DNA of 64,000 nucleotides from Janibacter endophyticus (GCF_016888335.1 NZ_JAFEJG010000004.1:2652930-2716929); one strand, 5' to 3'. Shown: positions 1 to 11,892, counted from the stretch's first letter. Notes: generated from the sequence alone by a model not told the origin. Numbers and translations: made by a program.

Positions 1-544
1 AGAAGGGGGTGATCGCCAGGCCCTGGACGACCACGACGTTGGGCTCCCACCCCCAGACGAGCAGGGCCATCACCGACGTCGCGACGAGCAGGCCCCACCC
101 ACGCAGCGCGGAGGCCCAGGGGCGGGCGAGGACGACGAGCACGGTCGCGGCGAGCAGCCACGGCAGGAACCACAGCTGACCCTCGGGGCGCCACACCGTG
201 AGCAGCTCCAGCGGTGAGGCCTGGTTGGCGGAGAAGGGGCCGCCGATGACCCGCGCCCCACGCTGCAGCAGGGTCCACAGCAGGTACAGCCAGACGAAGA
301 GTGCGGCCCGGGAGGCGAGGTAGCGGGCAGCACCGGACTTCTCCACACCGCGGGCGACGAAGAGCCCGGAGAGGAAGGCGAAGACGACGATGTGCACGAG
401 GTAGAGGGCGGGCATGAGCGCACCGCGCGCCTCGTCGTCGACCGTCTCGGCGTGCCACACGCCGACGATGGCGTGGCTGAGGACGATGAGGACGATCGTG
501 ATGCCCTTGGCGATGTCGACGGTCAGGTCCCGCGATCTGGCCAC
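1..544 (-). CDS. acyltransferase 3 family membrane protein (C-terminal part beyond window)
   Basis: This is the first ~181 residues of a multi-pass membrane acyltransferase of the acyltransferase-3 (OafA/WecH-like) family, which moves acetyl or other acyl groups onto cell-surface sugars. The start reads ARSRDLTVDIAKGITIVL, a typical family opening, followed by SHAIVG and several hydrophobic segments (about residues 12-30, 48-65, 80-95, 128-145). A GTG start was chosen because AGGAGG lies 4-5 bases upstream and nothing family-like precedes it; translation in this frame is open to the window edge. It follows the next acyltransferase with a 34-base gap on the same strand, so cotranscription is likely. 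The acceptor sugar cannot be told. Confidence 0.75.
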   Translation of the reverse strand, partial: MARSRDLTVDIAKGITIVLIVLSHAIVGVWHAETVDDEARGALMPALYLVHIVVFAFLSGLFVARGVEKSGAARYLASRAALFVWLYLLWTLLQRGARVIGGPFSANQASPLELLTVWRPEGQLWFLPWLLAATVLVVLARPWASALRGWGLLVATSVMALLVWGWEPNVVVVQGLAITPF

Positions 545-578
545 TCGTCCTCCTGTCACCGGTGCTCCCGGCCACACC

Positions 579-1664
579 CTAGGGCGCGGGCTGGCCCGAC
601 GGCTTGAGCGAGCGGTACCGGGCCCTGCCAAAGAGGTGTGCCGGGCGCTCGACGGCGAGGTAGAGGGCCCACGCGGCGAGCCCCACCGGCGGCAGGCACA
701 CGAGGATCCCCACGACAAGGGCGAGCCGGTCATCGATGACATGAGGCCGGACCACCTTCCCCAGCACCAGGACGATCGGCTGGTGAAGCAGGTAGAAGCT
801 GTAGGCCCCGAGGCCCCAACGCTCGAGCGGGGTGCGCGCCATCCTCCCCCCGAGGTCGCTGACGACGAGGAGCAGCAGACAGCTCGAGGCCACGCCCCAG
901 AGGACCGCCTGCCCCACCCGCATCTCTGCCGTGTTGGCACCTATGGCCACCAGACCGCTGACGAGCAGGGCAGGCCAGAGGACCCAGCTGGGAGGCACCC
1001 GACGATCCACGACGAGACGAGCGCATGCCATGCCCGCGACGAACTGGAAGAGACGCACCAGGAGGTTGTGCTCGTCGCTGACCGCGGCGCCGAGGGCGCC
1101 CGGGACGTCCACAGCTGTCAGGCCGACCGAGAGGACCGCCGTCCCGACGGCGAGGGGCATGACCCCCCAGCGTCGCGCGAAGAGCATGAGGAAGGGCATC
1201 AGCGCGTACAGCTGGACCTCGAGCGCGACGCTCCACAGCGACCCGTTGATCGTGCCGAACCGCGACGGGGTCCACGGCTGGAGGAGGACCGCGTGCCACG
1301 CCAGGTCACCGAGGGAGGCACGCTCCGCCACGATCATCCAGGCGGCGGGCGAGAGCGCCAGTGCTGCCGCCAGCGCCAGGGCGACGTAGTACGGAGGCAG
1401 GATCCTCGAGGCTCGGCGTCGGAGGAAGTTGGCCGTGTCGAGCTCTCTGCCCGTCACGAGCACCGGGAGGCTGAGCACGAACCCCGACAGCACGATGAAG
1501 ACGTCGACCCCGTGCGAGCCGTTGGCGAGGAGCTCGGGCAGCTTCAGGGGCAGATCCTGCAGCTCCCAGTAGGCCGCGAGGTGGCAGACGAAGACAGCCA
1601 GTGCGGCCAGGATCCGGAGGGCGTCTAGGCCGACGACGTGGTGCACCCTGCCCATCAGCCTCAT
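579..1664 (-). CDS. acyltransferase 3 family protein
   Basis: A 361-residue, roughly ten-helix membrane protein of the acyltransferase-3 family (surface polysaccharide O-acylation). The N-terminal VVGLDALRILAALAVFVCH carries the usual LDALR...H signature. HGVDVFIVLSGFVLS (about residues 50-64) and the arginine-rich FLRRRASRILPPYYVAL (about 80-96) match the family core, and SLWSVALEVQLYALMPF is its conserved W-S-x-x-x-E segment. The start has no clear ribosome site; a second ATG three codons later is an alternative. The first codons overlap, on the opposite strand, a remnant of an O-antigen ligase, so the upstream region has probably been rearranged. The role in EPS decoration is inferred from the neighbours. 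Confidence 0.8.
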   Translation of the reverse strand: MRLMGRVHHVVGLDALRILAALAVFVCHLAAYWELQDLPLKLPELLANGSHGVDVFIVLSGFVLSLPVLVTGRELDTANFLRRRASRILPPYYVALALAAALALSPAAWMIVAERASLGDLAWHAVLLQPWTPSRFGTINGSLWSVALEVQLYALMPFLMLFARRWGVMPLAVGTAVLSVGLTAVDVPGALGAAVSDEHNLLVRLFQFVAGMACARLVVDRRVPPSWVLWPALLVSGLVAIGANTAEMRVGQAVLWGVASSCLLLLVVSDLGGRMARTPLERWGLGAYSFYLLHQPIVLVLGKVVRPHVIDDRLALVVGILVCLPPVGLAAWALYLAVERPAHLFGRARYRSLKPSGQPAP

Positions 1665-2044
1665 CGCCCCGGTCGGCCTGATCGTCGGCCTCCTGGTAGC
1701 GACCGGGATCGGATGGCTGGCACCTCAGCGACCCGTGGTGGCTCCTGCGGTGGCCGCCGTCGTCCTGCTCCTCGGGGTCACCGCCCTCCACCCGGTGGCG
1801 GTCCCGCTCTTGGCGCTGCCTCTGCTCTACGGCGCCGCGCGGCTCAGCGTGGGCGGGACTGACGTGTCCGTCTCGGACGCGGCCCTTGGGGTCACCACTC
1901 TGACCGTCCTCGTCTACTCGCGCCACCCACCCAGCCCTGCCCTGCGGTCCCTGCTCTGGCTCACGGCCCCGTACCAGACCGCGACCCTCTTCACCGTGAC
2001 CGCCAACCCCTTCCGGCTGCGCAACTACCGAGCTGCCTTCCACA
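1651..2044 (+). pseudogene. remnant of an O-antigen ligase/polymerase (N-terminal part)
   Basis: An open stretch encodes a hydrophobic sequence that looks like the N-terminal third of an O-antigen ligase-type membrane protein: several helices, then SDAALGVTTLTVLVYSR, LRSLLWLTAPYQTATLF and TVTANPFRLRNYRAAFHT, a layout typical of Wzy/WaaL proteins in this kind of cluster. There is no plausible start (the 5' end runs into the divergent acyltransferase gene), and after FHT the reading frame turns into low-complexity Arg/Pro sequence. I read it as a truncated, dead gene. Its replacement may be the complete polymerase at 16769-18070. Family assignment rests on general pattern only. Confidence 0.55.
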
Positions 2045-2190
2045 CCCTCGGTGCCCCACAACCTGCAGACCCTCCGCCAGAACGTCGCGGCCTGCGGCGA
2101 CCGGTGCGTGGTCCACGAGGCAGCGCTCGCCCCGCAGGCGGGGCTCGCCACTTTCCTCAGGGCGCACTGCGGCGTCGGCGAGCGTCCATC
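2045..2190 (+). pseudogene. remnant of an FkbM-type methyltransferase
   Basis: About 48 residues in a different frame from the preceding remnant resemble the middle of FkbM-family SAM methyltransferases: VPHNLQTLRQNVAACGDR, then VVHEAALAPQAGLATFLRA, matching the family's 'EP.P.N...L..N......V..HEAAL....G.ATF' pattern. It begins abruptly at the junction with the O-antigen ligase remnant and stops at the 3' end of the convergent sugar transferase gene. It cannot make a working enzyme. It indicates that a methyltransferase gene of the polysaccharide locus was deleted here. Confidence 0.5.
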
Positions 2191-3655
2191 AGTAGGCACC
2201 TTCCTTGCGGATGACGGCCGCGAGGGTCCGCCAGAGGATGAGGAGGTCCTGGGCGACCGACCAGTTCTCCACGTAGTAGAGGTCGAAGCGCACCGACTCG
2301 TCCCAGGTGAGGTCGCTGCGTCCGTTGATCTGCCAGAGCCCGGTCATCCCGGGCTTGACGAGCAGCCGACGACGGACGTCGTCCCCGTACTGCGAGACCT
2401 CGTGCGGCAGCGGCGGCCGAGGACCGACGAGGCTCATCTTCCCCGCGAGCACGTCGAAGAGCTGCGGCAGCTCGTCGATCGAGTACCGGCGGATGAACCG
2501 GCCGAAGGGGGTGACCCGCGGGTCGTCCTCCATCTTGAAGAGAACTCCCCGCTCCTCGGCGCCGGCGTGCCTGGCCCGGAGCTCCTCGAGTCGCTCCTCG
2601 GCGTCGACGACCATGGAGCGGAACTTCGTCATCCTGAAGATCTCGCCGTCAAGACCGACCCGCTGCTGCCGGAAGAAGACCGGCCCGCCGTCCGACAGCT
2701 TGATGACGGCGGCCACGACGAGCATGAGCGGGGAGAAGACGACGAGGAGGAGCAGCGCGCCGACCCAGTCGATCACCGACTTCAGCGCGAGCCGTGGGCC
2801 GGTGAACTTCGGCGCCTCGACGTGCAGCAGCGGCAGGCCCGCGACCGGCCGCGTGAGGACCCTCGGCCCAGCGATCTCGGTCAGGCCTGGGGAGACCACG
2901 AGGTCGATGTCGCTGCCCTCGAGGGACCACCCCAGTCTCCGCAGGCCAGCCACCCCCAGCCCATGGGTGCTCGAGCAGGCCACGACGTCGACCCCGAGGT
3001 CGATGGCAACCCGGCCGGCCTCACGCTCGGTCCCGAGCACAGAAACCCCGTGGATGGCGCTCTCCGTCGTGGAGCTGCACGCTCCGATGACCCGGTAACC
3101 GGCCTCGGGCACGCTGGCGAAGACCTCGACCAGCTCGCCGACCGCGGCGGCGTGCCCGACGACGAGGACGTCGTGGCTGAGCTCGCCGGCCGTGCGGCGT
3201 CCCCCGAGCCACTTGCGCCACACCCTCCGGGCGGCCCACAGGCCGAGGATCCCCGCGGGGAGGGCCAGCAGAATGTAGCCCCTCGCCACATCGACCTGGA
3301 GGGCGAAGGCCAGCATCGCGACGCCGGCGAAGACCCTCAGCGAGGTGGTGCCGATGATCCGGTACTCCGCGGCCCCGTGACCGAGGATGTGCGCGTCGTA
3401 GGCGCCATGGAGGCGCAACGTCAGCCACCAGATCACGGTCAGCGCCGCGCTGAACGTCGTGTAGCTCAGGGTGAAGCTCTCGGCGCTGGCGGCGACGTCG
3501 GTGCGTCCCTCGGCACCGAAGCGGACCACCTGAGCACCGAACGTCGCCCACGCGATGACGAGCAGGTCGGTGATCGCGAGCATCACCTGCAGGGGGCGCA
3601 GTGCCTGGCGCCCCGCTCCGACATCTGCCCCGACGACGGGGGCAGGCCTGATCAA
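2189..3655 (-). CDS. polyprenyl glycosylphosphotransferase (EPS priming sugar transferase)
   Basis: This 488-residue membrane enzyme would start polysaccharide repeat-unit synthesis by moving a sugar-1-phosphate onto undecaprenyl phosphate (WbaP/CpsE/PssY-like). The N-terminal half has about four hydrophobic segments and a CoA-binding-like region (HDVLVVGHAAAVGELVEVF, about residues 165-183). A fifth segment (VIDWVGALLLLVVFSPLML) leads into the C-terminal catalytic bacterial sugar-transferase domain: GPVFFRQQRVGLDGEIFRM, TKFRSMVVDAEERL, RRYSIDELPQLFDVL, MSLVGPRPPLP and KPGMTGLWQINGRSDL. The TTG start lies two bases after the stop of the small upstream gene, suggesting coupling. A GTG a few codons in is an alternative. 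Length is normal for the family. Confidence 0.92.
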   Translation of the reverse strand: MIRPAPVVGADVGAGRQALRPLQVMLAITDLLVIAWATFGAQVVRFGAEGRTDVAASAESFTLSYTTFSAALTVIWWLTLRLHGAYDAHILGHGAAEYRIIGTTSLRVFAGVAMLAFALQVDVARGYILLALPAGILGLWAARRVWRKWLGGRRTAGELSHDVLVVGHAAAVGELVEVFASVPEAGYRVIGACSSTTESAIHGVSVLGTEREAGRVAIDLGVDVVACSSTHGLGVAGLRRLGWSLEGSDIDLVVSPGLTEIAGPRVLTRPVAGLPLLHVEAPKFTGPRLALKSVIDWVGALLLLVVFSPLMLVVAAVIKLSDGGPVFFRQQRVGLDGEIFRMTKFRSMVVDAEERLEELRARHAGAEERGVLFKMEDDPRVTPFGRFIRRYSIDELPQLFDVLAGKMSLVGPRPPLPHEVSQYGDDVRRRLLVKPGMTGLWQINGRSDLTWDESVRFDLYYVENWSVAQDLLILWRTLAAVIRKEGAY

Positions 3656-3657
3656 GG

Positions 3658-3906
3658 TCAGCCTCGACGCAGCGACAGCGCGTCGGCCATCGGGGCCTCG
3701 GCGAGGCGGATGGCCTCAGCCATCCGACCCCGCGTCACGCCTCGCTCGGCCGAACGGCGACGCAGCTCGGCCAGCCGGTCTTCGTGGGTGATCCGTGGCC
3801 GCTCGGCGGCCTCCCGGTTGGCGCGGCGGATCATGAGCGAGCTCGCGGTGAAGCCCACGACAGGCATCGCTGCCCCCCCCGCGAACATCAAGCTCTCGAC
3901 GTGCAC
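3658..3906 (-). CDS. small membrane protein of unknown function
   Basis: An 82-residue protein with one hydrophobic N-terminal segment (SLMFAGGAAMPVVGFTASSL, about residues 5-24) followed by a charged, Arg/Glu-rich tail that could form a coiled coil (RITHEDRLAELRRRSAERG). GTG was chosen as the start because GGGAGG sits about 6 bases upstream; the frame is open further but that part is not protein-like. It directly precedes the priming sugar transferase with a 2-base gap, so it is probably its operon partner. I do not recognise the family. Confidence 0.6.
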   Translation of the reverse strand: MHVESLMFAGGAAMPVVGFTASSLMIRRANREAAERPRITHEDRLAELRRRSAERGVTRGRMAEAIRLAEAPMADALSLRRG

Positions 3907-6325
<2,419 letters not shown>

Positions 6326-6343
6326 CCTGCGGACACGACGGAC

Positions 6344-6381
6344 GAAGGGGGCGCCCCCCGGCACGGTGGGCCGTCCCCTTC
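6344..6381 (+). terminator. hairpin terminator of icd
   Basis: GAAGGGG at 6344-6350 pairs with CCCCTTC at 6375-6381 around a GC-rich loop that can fold further. It begins 18 bases after the icd stop. No T-run follows, as is common for actinobacterial terminators. It contains one copy of the CGAAGGGG octamer. Confidence 0.55.
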
Positions 6382-6467
6382 ATCTGTGCCGGGTATGGGA
6401 GGACATACTGTCCCCTGGGCCGTCCACCGACACATTGGGGGCGACGAATGACGACGAAGGGACACCG

Positions 6468-7889
6468 ATGGAGCTGCAGGAGTACTTCCGGATCTTGCGG
6501 AAGCGCTGGCCCGTCATCGCGCTGACCCTGCTGCTCACCATCGGTGCCGCCGCGGCGTACACGATCCTCGCTCCCAAGTCCTACGAGTCGAAGACCGCCC
6601 TCTTCGTCTCTACGTCGGCATCTGAAGGTGCCGACTCCCTGCTGCAGGGCAGCAGCTTCACCCAGCAGCGCGTGAAGTCCTATGCCGACGTGATCAAGAG
6701 CCCCGTCGTCCTCGACCCGGTGATCGACGAGCTCGGGCTCGACGTCCCCTCGGAGGTCCTCGAGCAGCGGGTAACGACGAACGTGCCGCTGGACACGGTG
6801 CTCATCGAGGTGGCTGTCCGCGACAACGACCCGCAGACCGCCGCCGACATCGCGGAGGGGATCGCGGACCAGTTCATCCGAACCGTCGGCGAGATCGAGA
6901 CCTCCCGTGGCGACCGCTCCGCACCGATCACTGTCACCGTGACGCGTCCCGCTGCCGTACCGACCGTCCCGGTCAGCCCCAACCCGCTGCTCAACCTCGC
7001 CCTGGGCGGTGTCCTGGGCCTCCTGCTCGGCCTCGTCCTGGCGCTCATCCGCGACATGCAGGACACCTCGATCAAGACCGAGAAGGAGGTGCGGGAGGTC
7101 ACCGAGGAGCCCATCATCGGTGCCATCCACTTCGACGCGCAGGCGCCAAAGCACCCCCTCGTCGTCCAGGACGACGCGCACAGCGTCCGCGCGGAGGCAT
7201 TCCGGGCGCTGCGGACGAACCTCCAGTTCGTCGACGCCGCCCACGAGATCCGCACGATCGTCGTGACCTCGTCGCTGCCTGGTGAGGGCAAGACGACGAC
7301 GACCGCCAACCTCGGCGTGACGATGGCCGAGGCCGGGAGCTCGGTCTGCATCATCGAGGCCGACCTGCGTCGCCCCCGGCTGCTCGACTACCTCGGCATG
7401 GACGGCACTGTCGGGCTGACAAACGTCCTCATCGGCGAGGCCGACCTCGACGACGTTCTCCAGCCCTTCGGCACCGGCCGGATGGAGATCCTCGGTGCCG
7501 GCCCGATCCCCCCGAACCCCAGCGAGCTGCTCGGGTCGCCCCAGATGCGCCACACGCTCGACGAGCTCGAGCGCCGCTTCGACTACGTCCTCCTCGACGC
7601 ACCGCCGGTCCTGCCGGTCACCGACGCCGCCGTGCTCGGCCGCATCTGCGACGGCACGATCCTCGTCGCCGGGTCGGGCGTCATCAAGAAGGAGCACCTC
7701 TCGCGCGCTCTCGAGGCGCTCGGCCGCGTCAACGCCTCGGTCCTCGGGATCATCGTCAACCGCATCCCGACGAAGGGCGTCGATGCCTACAGCTACTACG
7801 GCGAGGGCTACCAGGCGCTCCCATCGGCAGACACCTCGGAGACGTCACTGCGTCGCCGGACCCGGACCGCCCGAGGTCACAAGGTCTGA
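6468..7889 (+). CDS. Wzz/BY-kinase: polysaccharide chain-length regulator and tyrosine kinase
   Basis: A 473-residue fusion of a Wzz-type co-polymerase and a bacterial tyrosine kinase (CpsCD/CapAB-like), which controls polymerisation and export of surface polysaccharide. The N-terminal Wzz part is bounded by membrane helices at about residues 16-35 and 173-194. The cytoplasmic kinase has Walker A SLPGEGKTTTTANL (about residue 270), Walker A' VCIIEADLRRPRL and Walker B YVLLDAPP. A C-terminal tyrosine cluster (AYSYYGEGY, about residue 440) is the likely autophosphorylation site. The ATG follows GAAGGG. The low-molecular-weight phosphatase convergent with it, 22 bases away, is the expected partner that dephosphorylates the tail. 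Confidence 0.93.
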   Translation: MELQEYFRILRKRWPVIALTLLLTIGAAAAYTILAPKSYESKTALFVSTSASEGADSLLQGSSFTQQRVKSYADVIKSPVVLDPVIDELGLDVPSEVLEQRVTTNVPLDTVLIEVAVRDNDPQTAADIAEGIADQFIRTVGEIETSRGDRSAPITVTVTRPAAVPTVPVSPNPLLNLALGGVLGLLLGLVLALIRDMQDTSIKTEKEVREVTEEPIIGAIHFDAQAPKHPLVVQDDAHSVRAEAFRALRTNLQFVDAAHEIRTIVVTSSLPGEGKTTTTANLGVTMAEAGSSVCIIEADLRRPRLLDYLGMDGTVGLTNVLIGEADLDDVLQPFGTGRMEILGAGPIPPNPSELLGSPQMRHTLDELERRFDYVLLDAPPVLPVTDAAVLGRICDGTILVAGSGVIKKEHLSRALEALGRVNASVLGIIVNRIPTKGVDAYSYYGEGYQALPSADTSETSLRRRTRTARGHKV

Positions 7890-7911
7890 GAGCCACCGGG
7901 CTCCTGTCGGC

Positions 7912-8508
7912 TCAGCGCGTCCGGTGGCCACCCAGCGCGCGCTCGAGTCCGGGGCGGAGCACGTCGACCTCACGAGACATCTGCGCGAAGACCTCCGGAC
8001 CGCGCCGAAATGGGTCGGTGACGTCAACCTCGACAGGGTCCCTCGGGGAAACGAGACCGCGGCGCTGGGCGACGCCCTGGGTGATCTCGCTCAGCCACTT
8101 CGCGGGGTCGTCGGTGCGGGGCATCTTCTCGTCGGGGAGGCTCGAGGCGAGGTGGACGAAGTCGCCGAGCGCAAAGGTGTAACGCAAGGCTCGCGGGTGG
8201 AGTGAGGCGACAGGGCCCCGGTGAGCCCGGGTGGCTGTGAGGACGAGCGCGGAGGACGCGACGTGGTCCTTGACGAGCTGCCGGGCCTTGAATCCCTCTG
8301 TCCTCACCCCGGCGCATCGGAGGATCTCCTCGGTGCCTGGGTCCATACCCCGCCCGGCGAGGGCTCCCGTCCCAGCGCTGTGGACCTCGACGGCACCGGC
8401 CCCCCACGCCTTGTCGACGACCTGCTGGATGACCCGCTCCATGTAGGGCGAGCGGCAGACGTTGCCCGTGCACACGACGAGGATCCGGGGCACTGTCTCG
8501 CTGCTCAC
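7912..8508 (-). CDS. low-molecular-weight protein-tyrosine phosphatase
   Basis: A 198-residue cytoplasmic phosphatase of the Wzb/Etp/PtpA type. The P-loop VCTGNVCRSP (C-x5-R-S) lies at residues 12-21, followed by the GTGA turn, and DVTDPFRRGP near residue 165 supplies the general-acid aspartate. It would remove phosphate from the tyrosine-rich tail of the adjacent BY-kinase, cycling EPS assembly. The start is a GTG (MSSETVPRILVVCTGN). It is convergent with the kinase gene and separated by 25 bases from the frameshifted acyltransferase gene upstream on the same strand. Confidence 0.92.
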   Translation of the reverse strand: MSSETVPRILVVCTGNVCRSPYMERVIQQVVDKAWGAGAVEVHSAGTGALAGRGMDPGTEEILRCAGVRTEGFKARQLVKDHVASSALVLTATRAHRGPVASLHPRALRYTFALGDFVHLASSLPDEKMPRTDDPAKWLSEITQGVAQRRGLVSPRDPVEVDVTDPFRRGPEVFAQMSREVDVLRPGLERALGGHRTR

Positions 8509-8533
8509 GCGGTCACCCTATCCGCGCTGAGCT

Positions 8534-10572
8534 TCACGGAACCGGAATCCCCGAGGCCTCCCAGCGGGTCTGGAAGCGCTTCGCCAGGGCACGTGCCCCC
8601 GTGTCGGTCAGGTGGTCCCGATCCGAGTAGAGAAGGATGGATCCGGCGATCGCGTAGCAGCGGTTGGCGCACACGAGATCGTGACCGTCGAGTACCCCTA
8701 CCGGCGACTCCCGACCCGCGTCGAGGTCTGCGCCTAGCAGTGCGGCGTGGTCGAAAGGGTAAGCACCGTCGGCGGGCAACGAGCATGGAGCGACGTCGTC
8801 GAGGTTCTCGGCCAGGCACGTCGCGGGAGAGCGGACCCAGTGGGGCGTCTCGGAGACGATGAGCACGGGGACGTCCGGCAGGTCATTGATGAGCTCTCGT
8901 TCCCACCCGAGCCACTCGTCAACCGAGGGGGCGACACCGAGGTCATCGAAGTATCCCGCGTCGTTGTGGGAGACGACGATGACGTCGGGCGGCACAGCGC
9001 GTAGCCCCATGAGGAGATCCTCCCGCCATGGTTGACACTCGGGATGAGGACGTCCTGAGTCGTAGTGGGTGATGGGTGCGGCAAACACGGGGCAGGCGTT
9101 GCGGAGGTACGTATCGACGGTGAAGCCCTCGTCCTCGCCGATCTCGTCGAGTGTCGGTTGCAGATGACCAGCGTGGGAGTCCCCGATAAGAGCGACGCTG
9201 GCTGCGGACCCGTCGGTGTCGCCCCCGCGGCAGCGCTCGAGCTGAGCCTCGTCGTCGGTCGGTGTGAGGTCCGTGCAGCCGCTGAAGATCGCCGCTCGCG
9301 ACGGGCTCGCGAGACTGTCCGAGATGTTCAGCGGCACCGCGCGTGGCGCCTCCAGACGCTCAGGAATCTGTCCGCCTACAAAGGTCGGCACGGTCTCCGT
9401 CGAGGTCAGGGTGAAGGCGGCCGGGACGACGGCCAGCACCCCAGCCACGACCATCGAGGTCACCACGCCGAAGGAGACGAGCCGCCACGGCTTCTGGCTG
9501 CATGCTCCGGCACGCCGGGTGGGCTGCTCGACATAGCGATACGTGAGGCCGGCCAGCAGGACCGAGAGTGCTACCGCACCCAGGGTCTCCCACACCGTCA
9601 GGGGCTGACCGGAGGCAAGGGTCGGGATGACGAGCACGGGCCAGTGCCAGAGGTAGAGCGAGTACGAGACATCGCCGAGCAATATGATGACCTTGGGGAA
9701 CGACCTCCGCGGCGCGCTCAGGCTCGTACTCGTGCTCCACTGCGGATCTCCTCCCGCGAGCAGCAGGGCTGCTCCCGCGGTGGGAACGATCGCGACCCAG
9801 CCCGGATAGGCCCAAGACGCGTCCAGGGTGAAGATCGACCATGAGACCGCCACGCTGCCCAGAACTGCTGCCCAGGGCCTGAAGCGGGGAGACATCCTCC
9901 GGTGCAGCGGCACGAGCGCGAGGCACGCTCCGAGCCCCAGCTGCCAGGCCCGGGTCGGCAGGCCGTAGTACGCGAGGGACGGCAGGATCGGGGTGACCAC
10001 GACGGACAGTGCGAACGATCCCGCGGTCAGGACGAGAAGACAGCCACCCACCCAACGGAGAGAGGCTCTGACCCGCCACGCGAGCATGAGAGCCAGCGGG
10101 ACGAAGAGGTAGAACTGCTCCTCCACCGCGAGCGACCAGAAGTGAAGGGCTGGAGACGGCTCGTCCTCGGCGAAGTACCCACCCTGTTCGCGATGAACCA
10201 CAGATTCGCCGCGTAGGCACTGGCCGCGGCCAGGTCGGCGAGCGCCGGCCCGGCGGTCACCGCGTCGACGAGGAGCAGCAGGGCCAGCGCTGTCACACCG
10301 ACGGTCAGCAGTGCCGCGGGCAGCAGTCGCGCCACACGACGGGCGAGGAATCTGCGCCAGCTGATGCGTCCGTCGTCGATGAGCTCGCGGGCCAGGAGCC
10401 CGACGATGAGATAGCCGCTGATGACGAAGAAGACGTCGACTCCGACGAAGCCGCCGGGCAGCGGCATCCCGGCGTGGAAGGCGACGACGGCGACGACCGC
10501 CAGCGCTCTGAGTGCCTGGATGTCCTGACGGGGCGCGGAGCGCCGATGCGATGTCACGAGCGGAGATTGCAA
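8534..10572 (-). pseudogene. acyltransferase 3 / SGNH-hydrolase fusion, frameshifted
   Basis: Two reading frames together encode one OafA-like protein of about 680 residues. The N-terminal piece (from 10572) has LRALAVVAVVAFHAGMPLPG, FVGVDVFFVISGYLIVG and RRVARLLPAALL, and reads as far as AANLWFI. The remainder continues in another frame at GGYFAEDEPSPALHFWSLAV. It has more helices and YSLYLWHWPVLV, then a C-terminal SGNH domain with VALIGDSHAGHLQP and YSDRDHLTDTGA (Ser, Asp and His triad). One missing base near 10189-10193 (a lost C after TTCAT) would restore LWFIREQGGYFA. So this is one gene interrupted by a single-base deletion, or a sequencing error. No other defect is visible, so the break is recent. 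Confidence 0.85.
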
Positions 10573-10725
10573 GGACGATGCAGCGGATCGACGGACCGGG
10601 CGCGTCTATGCACTTGGGGACCTTGTTTCACCACCTGCGCCTCTGACCTGGGCGAAGGGGGTAGCGTCTCCGAAGGCTCGCCACGTGGCGACCGCTCCGC
10701 AACGGGTCCGAGAGTGCAAGGGGAC

Positions 10726-11892
10726 ATGGGTACACCGCGAGTCATGTGCGTCTACGGGACGCGTCCGGAGGCCATCAAGGTGGCACCCGTCATCAAGGAG
10801 CTCGAGCGCAGCACGCGGCTCGAGCCCCTCGTGGCCGTCACCGGGCAGCACCGGGAGATGCTCGATCAGGTCAACTCGCTCTTCGACATCGCGCCCGAGC
10901 ACGACCTCGACCTTATGCGACCGGGTGCCACGGTCGCGCAGATCACGGCGCTCGCGATCCACCGCGTGACCGAGCTCATCGAAGAGGTCCGGCCGGACGC
11001 CGTCATGGTGCAGGGCGACACGACGAGCGCCTTCGCCGCGGCTCTGGCCGGTTTCTACGCCCGGGTCCCCGTGGTGCACCTCGAGGCCGGGCTGCGAACC
11101 CGGGACATCAACACCCCCTTCCCCGAGGAGGCCAACCGGCGACTGACCGCGCCGATCTCGACGCTACATCTCGCCCCGACGGAGCGGGCGCGTCGTCATC
11201 TCCTCCACGAGGCCATCGATCCTTCGGAGATCGTCATCACGGGCAACACCGTGATCGACGCGCTCCGACGCGCCACCGCCGTGCCCGCGACGATCCAGGA
11301 CGAGCGCGTCGCCGAGGCGATCGCCGCCGATGGGCCCCTCCTCCTCGTGACGACGCACCGTCGCGAGTCCTGGGGCAATCGCATGGAGGAGGCCATGGAG
11401 GCCGTCGCGAGCCTCGCTCGGCAGCGCCCCGATCTCCGGGTCGTCCTGCCGATGCACCGCAACCCCGTCGTTCGTGACGTCATCGCCCCTGTGCTGGATA
11501 GCCTGCCCAACGTCGTGCTCACCGAGCCGATGAGCTACCACGAGTTCACGACCGTGCTCGCCGCGAGCACGCTCGTGCTCACCGACTCCGGGGGCGTGCA
11601 AGAGGAGGCCCCGAGTCTCGGCAAGCCGGTCCTCGTCATGCGGGACAGCACCGAACGTCCCGAGGCGATCGATGCCGGGGTCGTCCGGCTCGTGGGCACG
11701 GAGCTCGACCGCATCCGCTTCGAGGTCAACCATCTCCTCGACGACGTCGACGAGTACGAGAGCATGGCCAACGCCGTCAATCCCTACGGGGACGGCCACG
11801 CCGCGGAGCGTGCCGAGGCCGCGATCGCCGAGCTCCTCGGGGTCGGCGAGCGACTGCCCGACTTCTCGCTGCGGCGCCTCGCCGCCACATGA
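10726..11892 (+). CDS. wecB: UDP-N-acetylglucosamine 2-epimerase (non-hydrolysing)
   Basis: A 388-residue cytoplasmic enzyme interconverting UDP-GlcNAc and UDP-ManNAc, supplying ManNAc-type precursors for the polysaccharide. Family motifs are clear: VYGTRPEAIKVAPVI at the start, VTGQHREMLDQV, VVHLEAGLRTRDINTPFPEE, VTTHRRESWG, and LTDSGGVQEEAPSLGKPVL. The ATG at 10726 is chosen because family similarity begins directly there (MGTPRVMCVYGTRPE); the frame is open further upstream but not protein-like. AAGGGG lies 3-8 bases before it. It begins a rightward operon with two glycosyltransferases and overlaps the next gene by ATGA. Confidence 0.94.
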   Translation: MGTPRVMCVYGTRPEAIKVAPVIKELERSTRLEPLVAVTGQHREMLDQVNSLFDIAPEHDLDLMRPGATVAQITALAIHRVTELIEEVRPDAVMVQGDTTSAFAAALAGFYARVPVVHLEAGLRTRDINTPFPEEANRRLTAPISTLHLAPTERARRHLLHEAIDPSEIVITGNTVIDALRRATAVPATIQDERVAEAIAADGPLLLVTTHRRESWGNRMEEAMEAVASLARQRPDLRVVLPMHRNPVVRDVIAPVLDSLPNVVLTEPMSYHEFTTVLAASTLVLTDSGGVQEEAPSLGKPVLVMRDSTERPEAIDAGVVRLVGTELDRIRFEVNHLLDDVDEYESMANAVNPYGDGHAAERAEAAIAELLGVGERLPDFSLRRLAAT

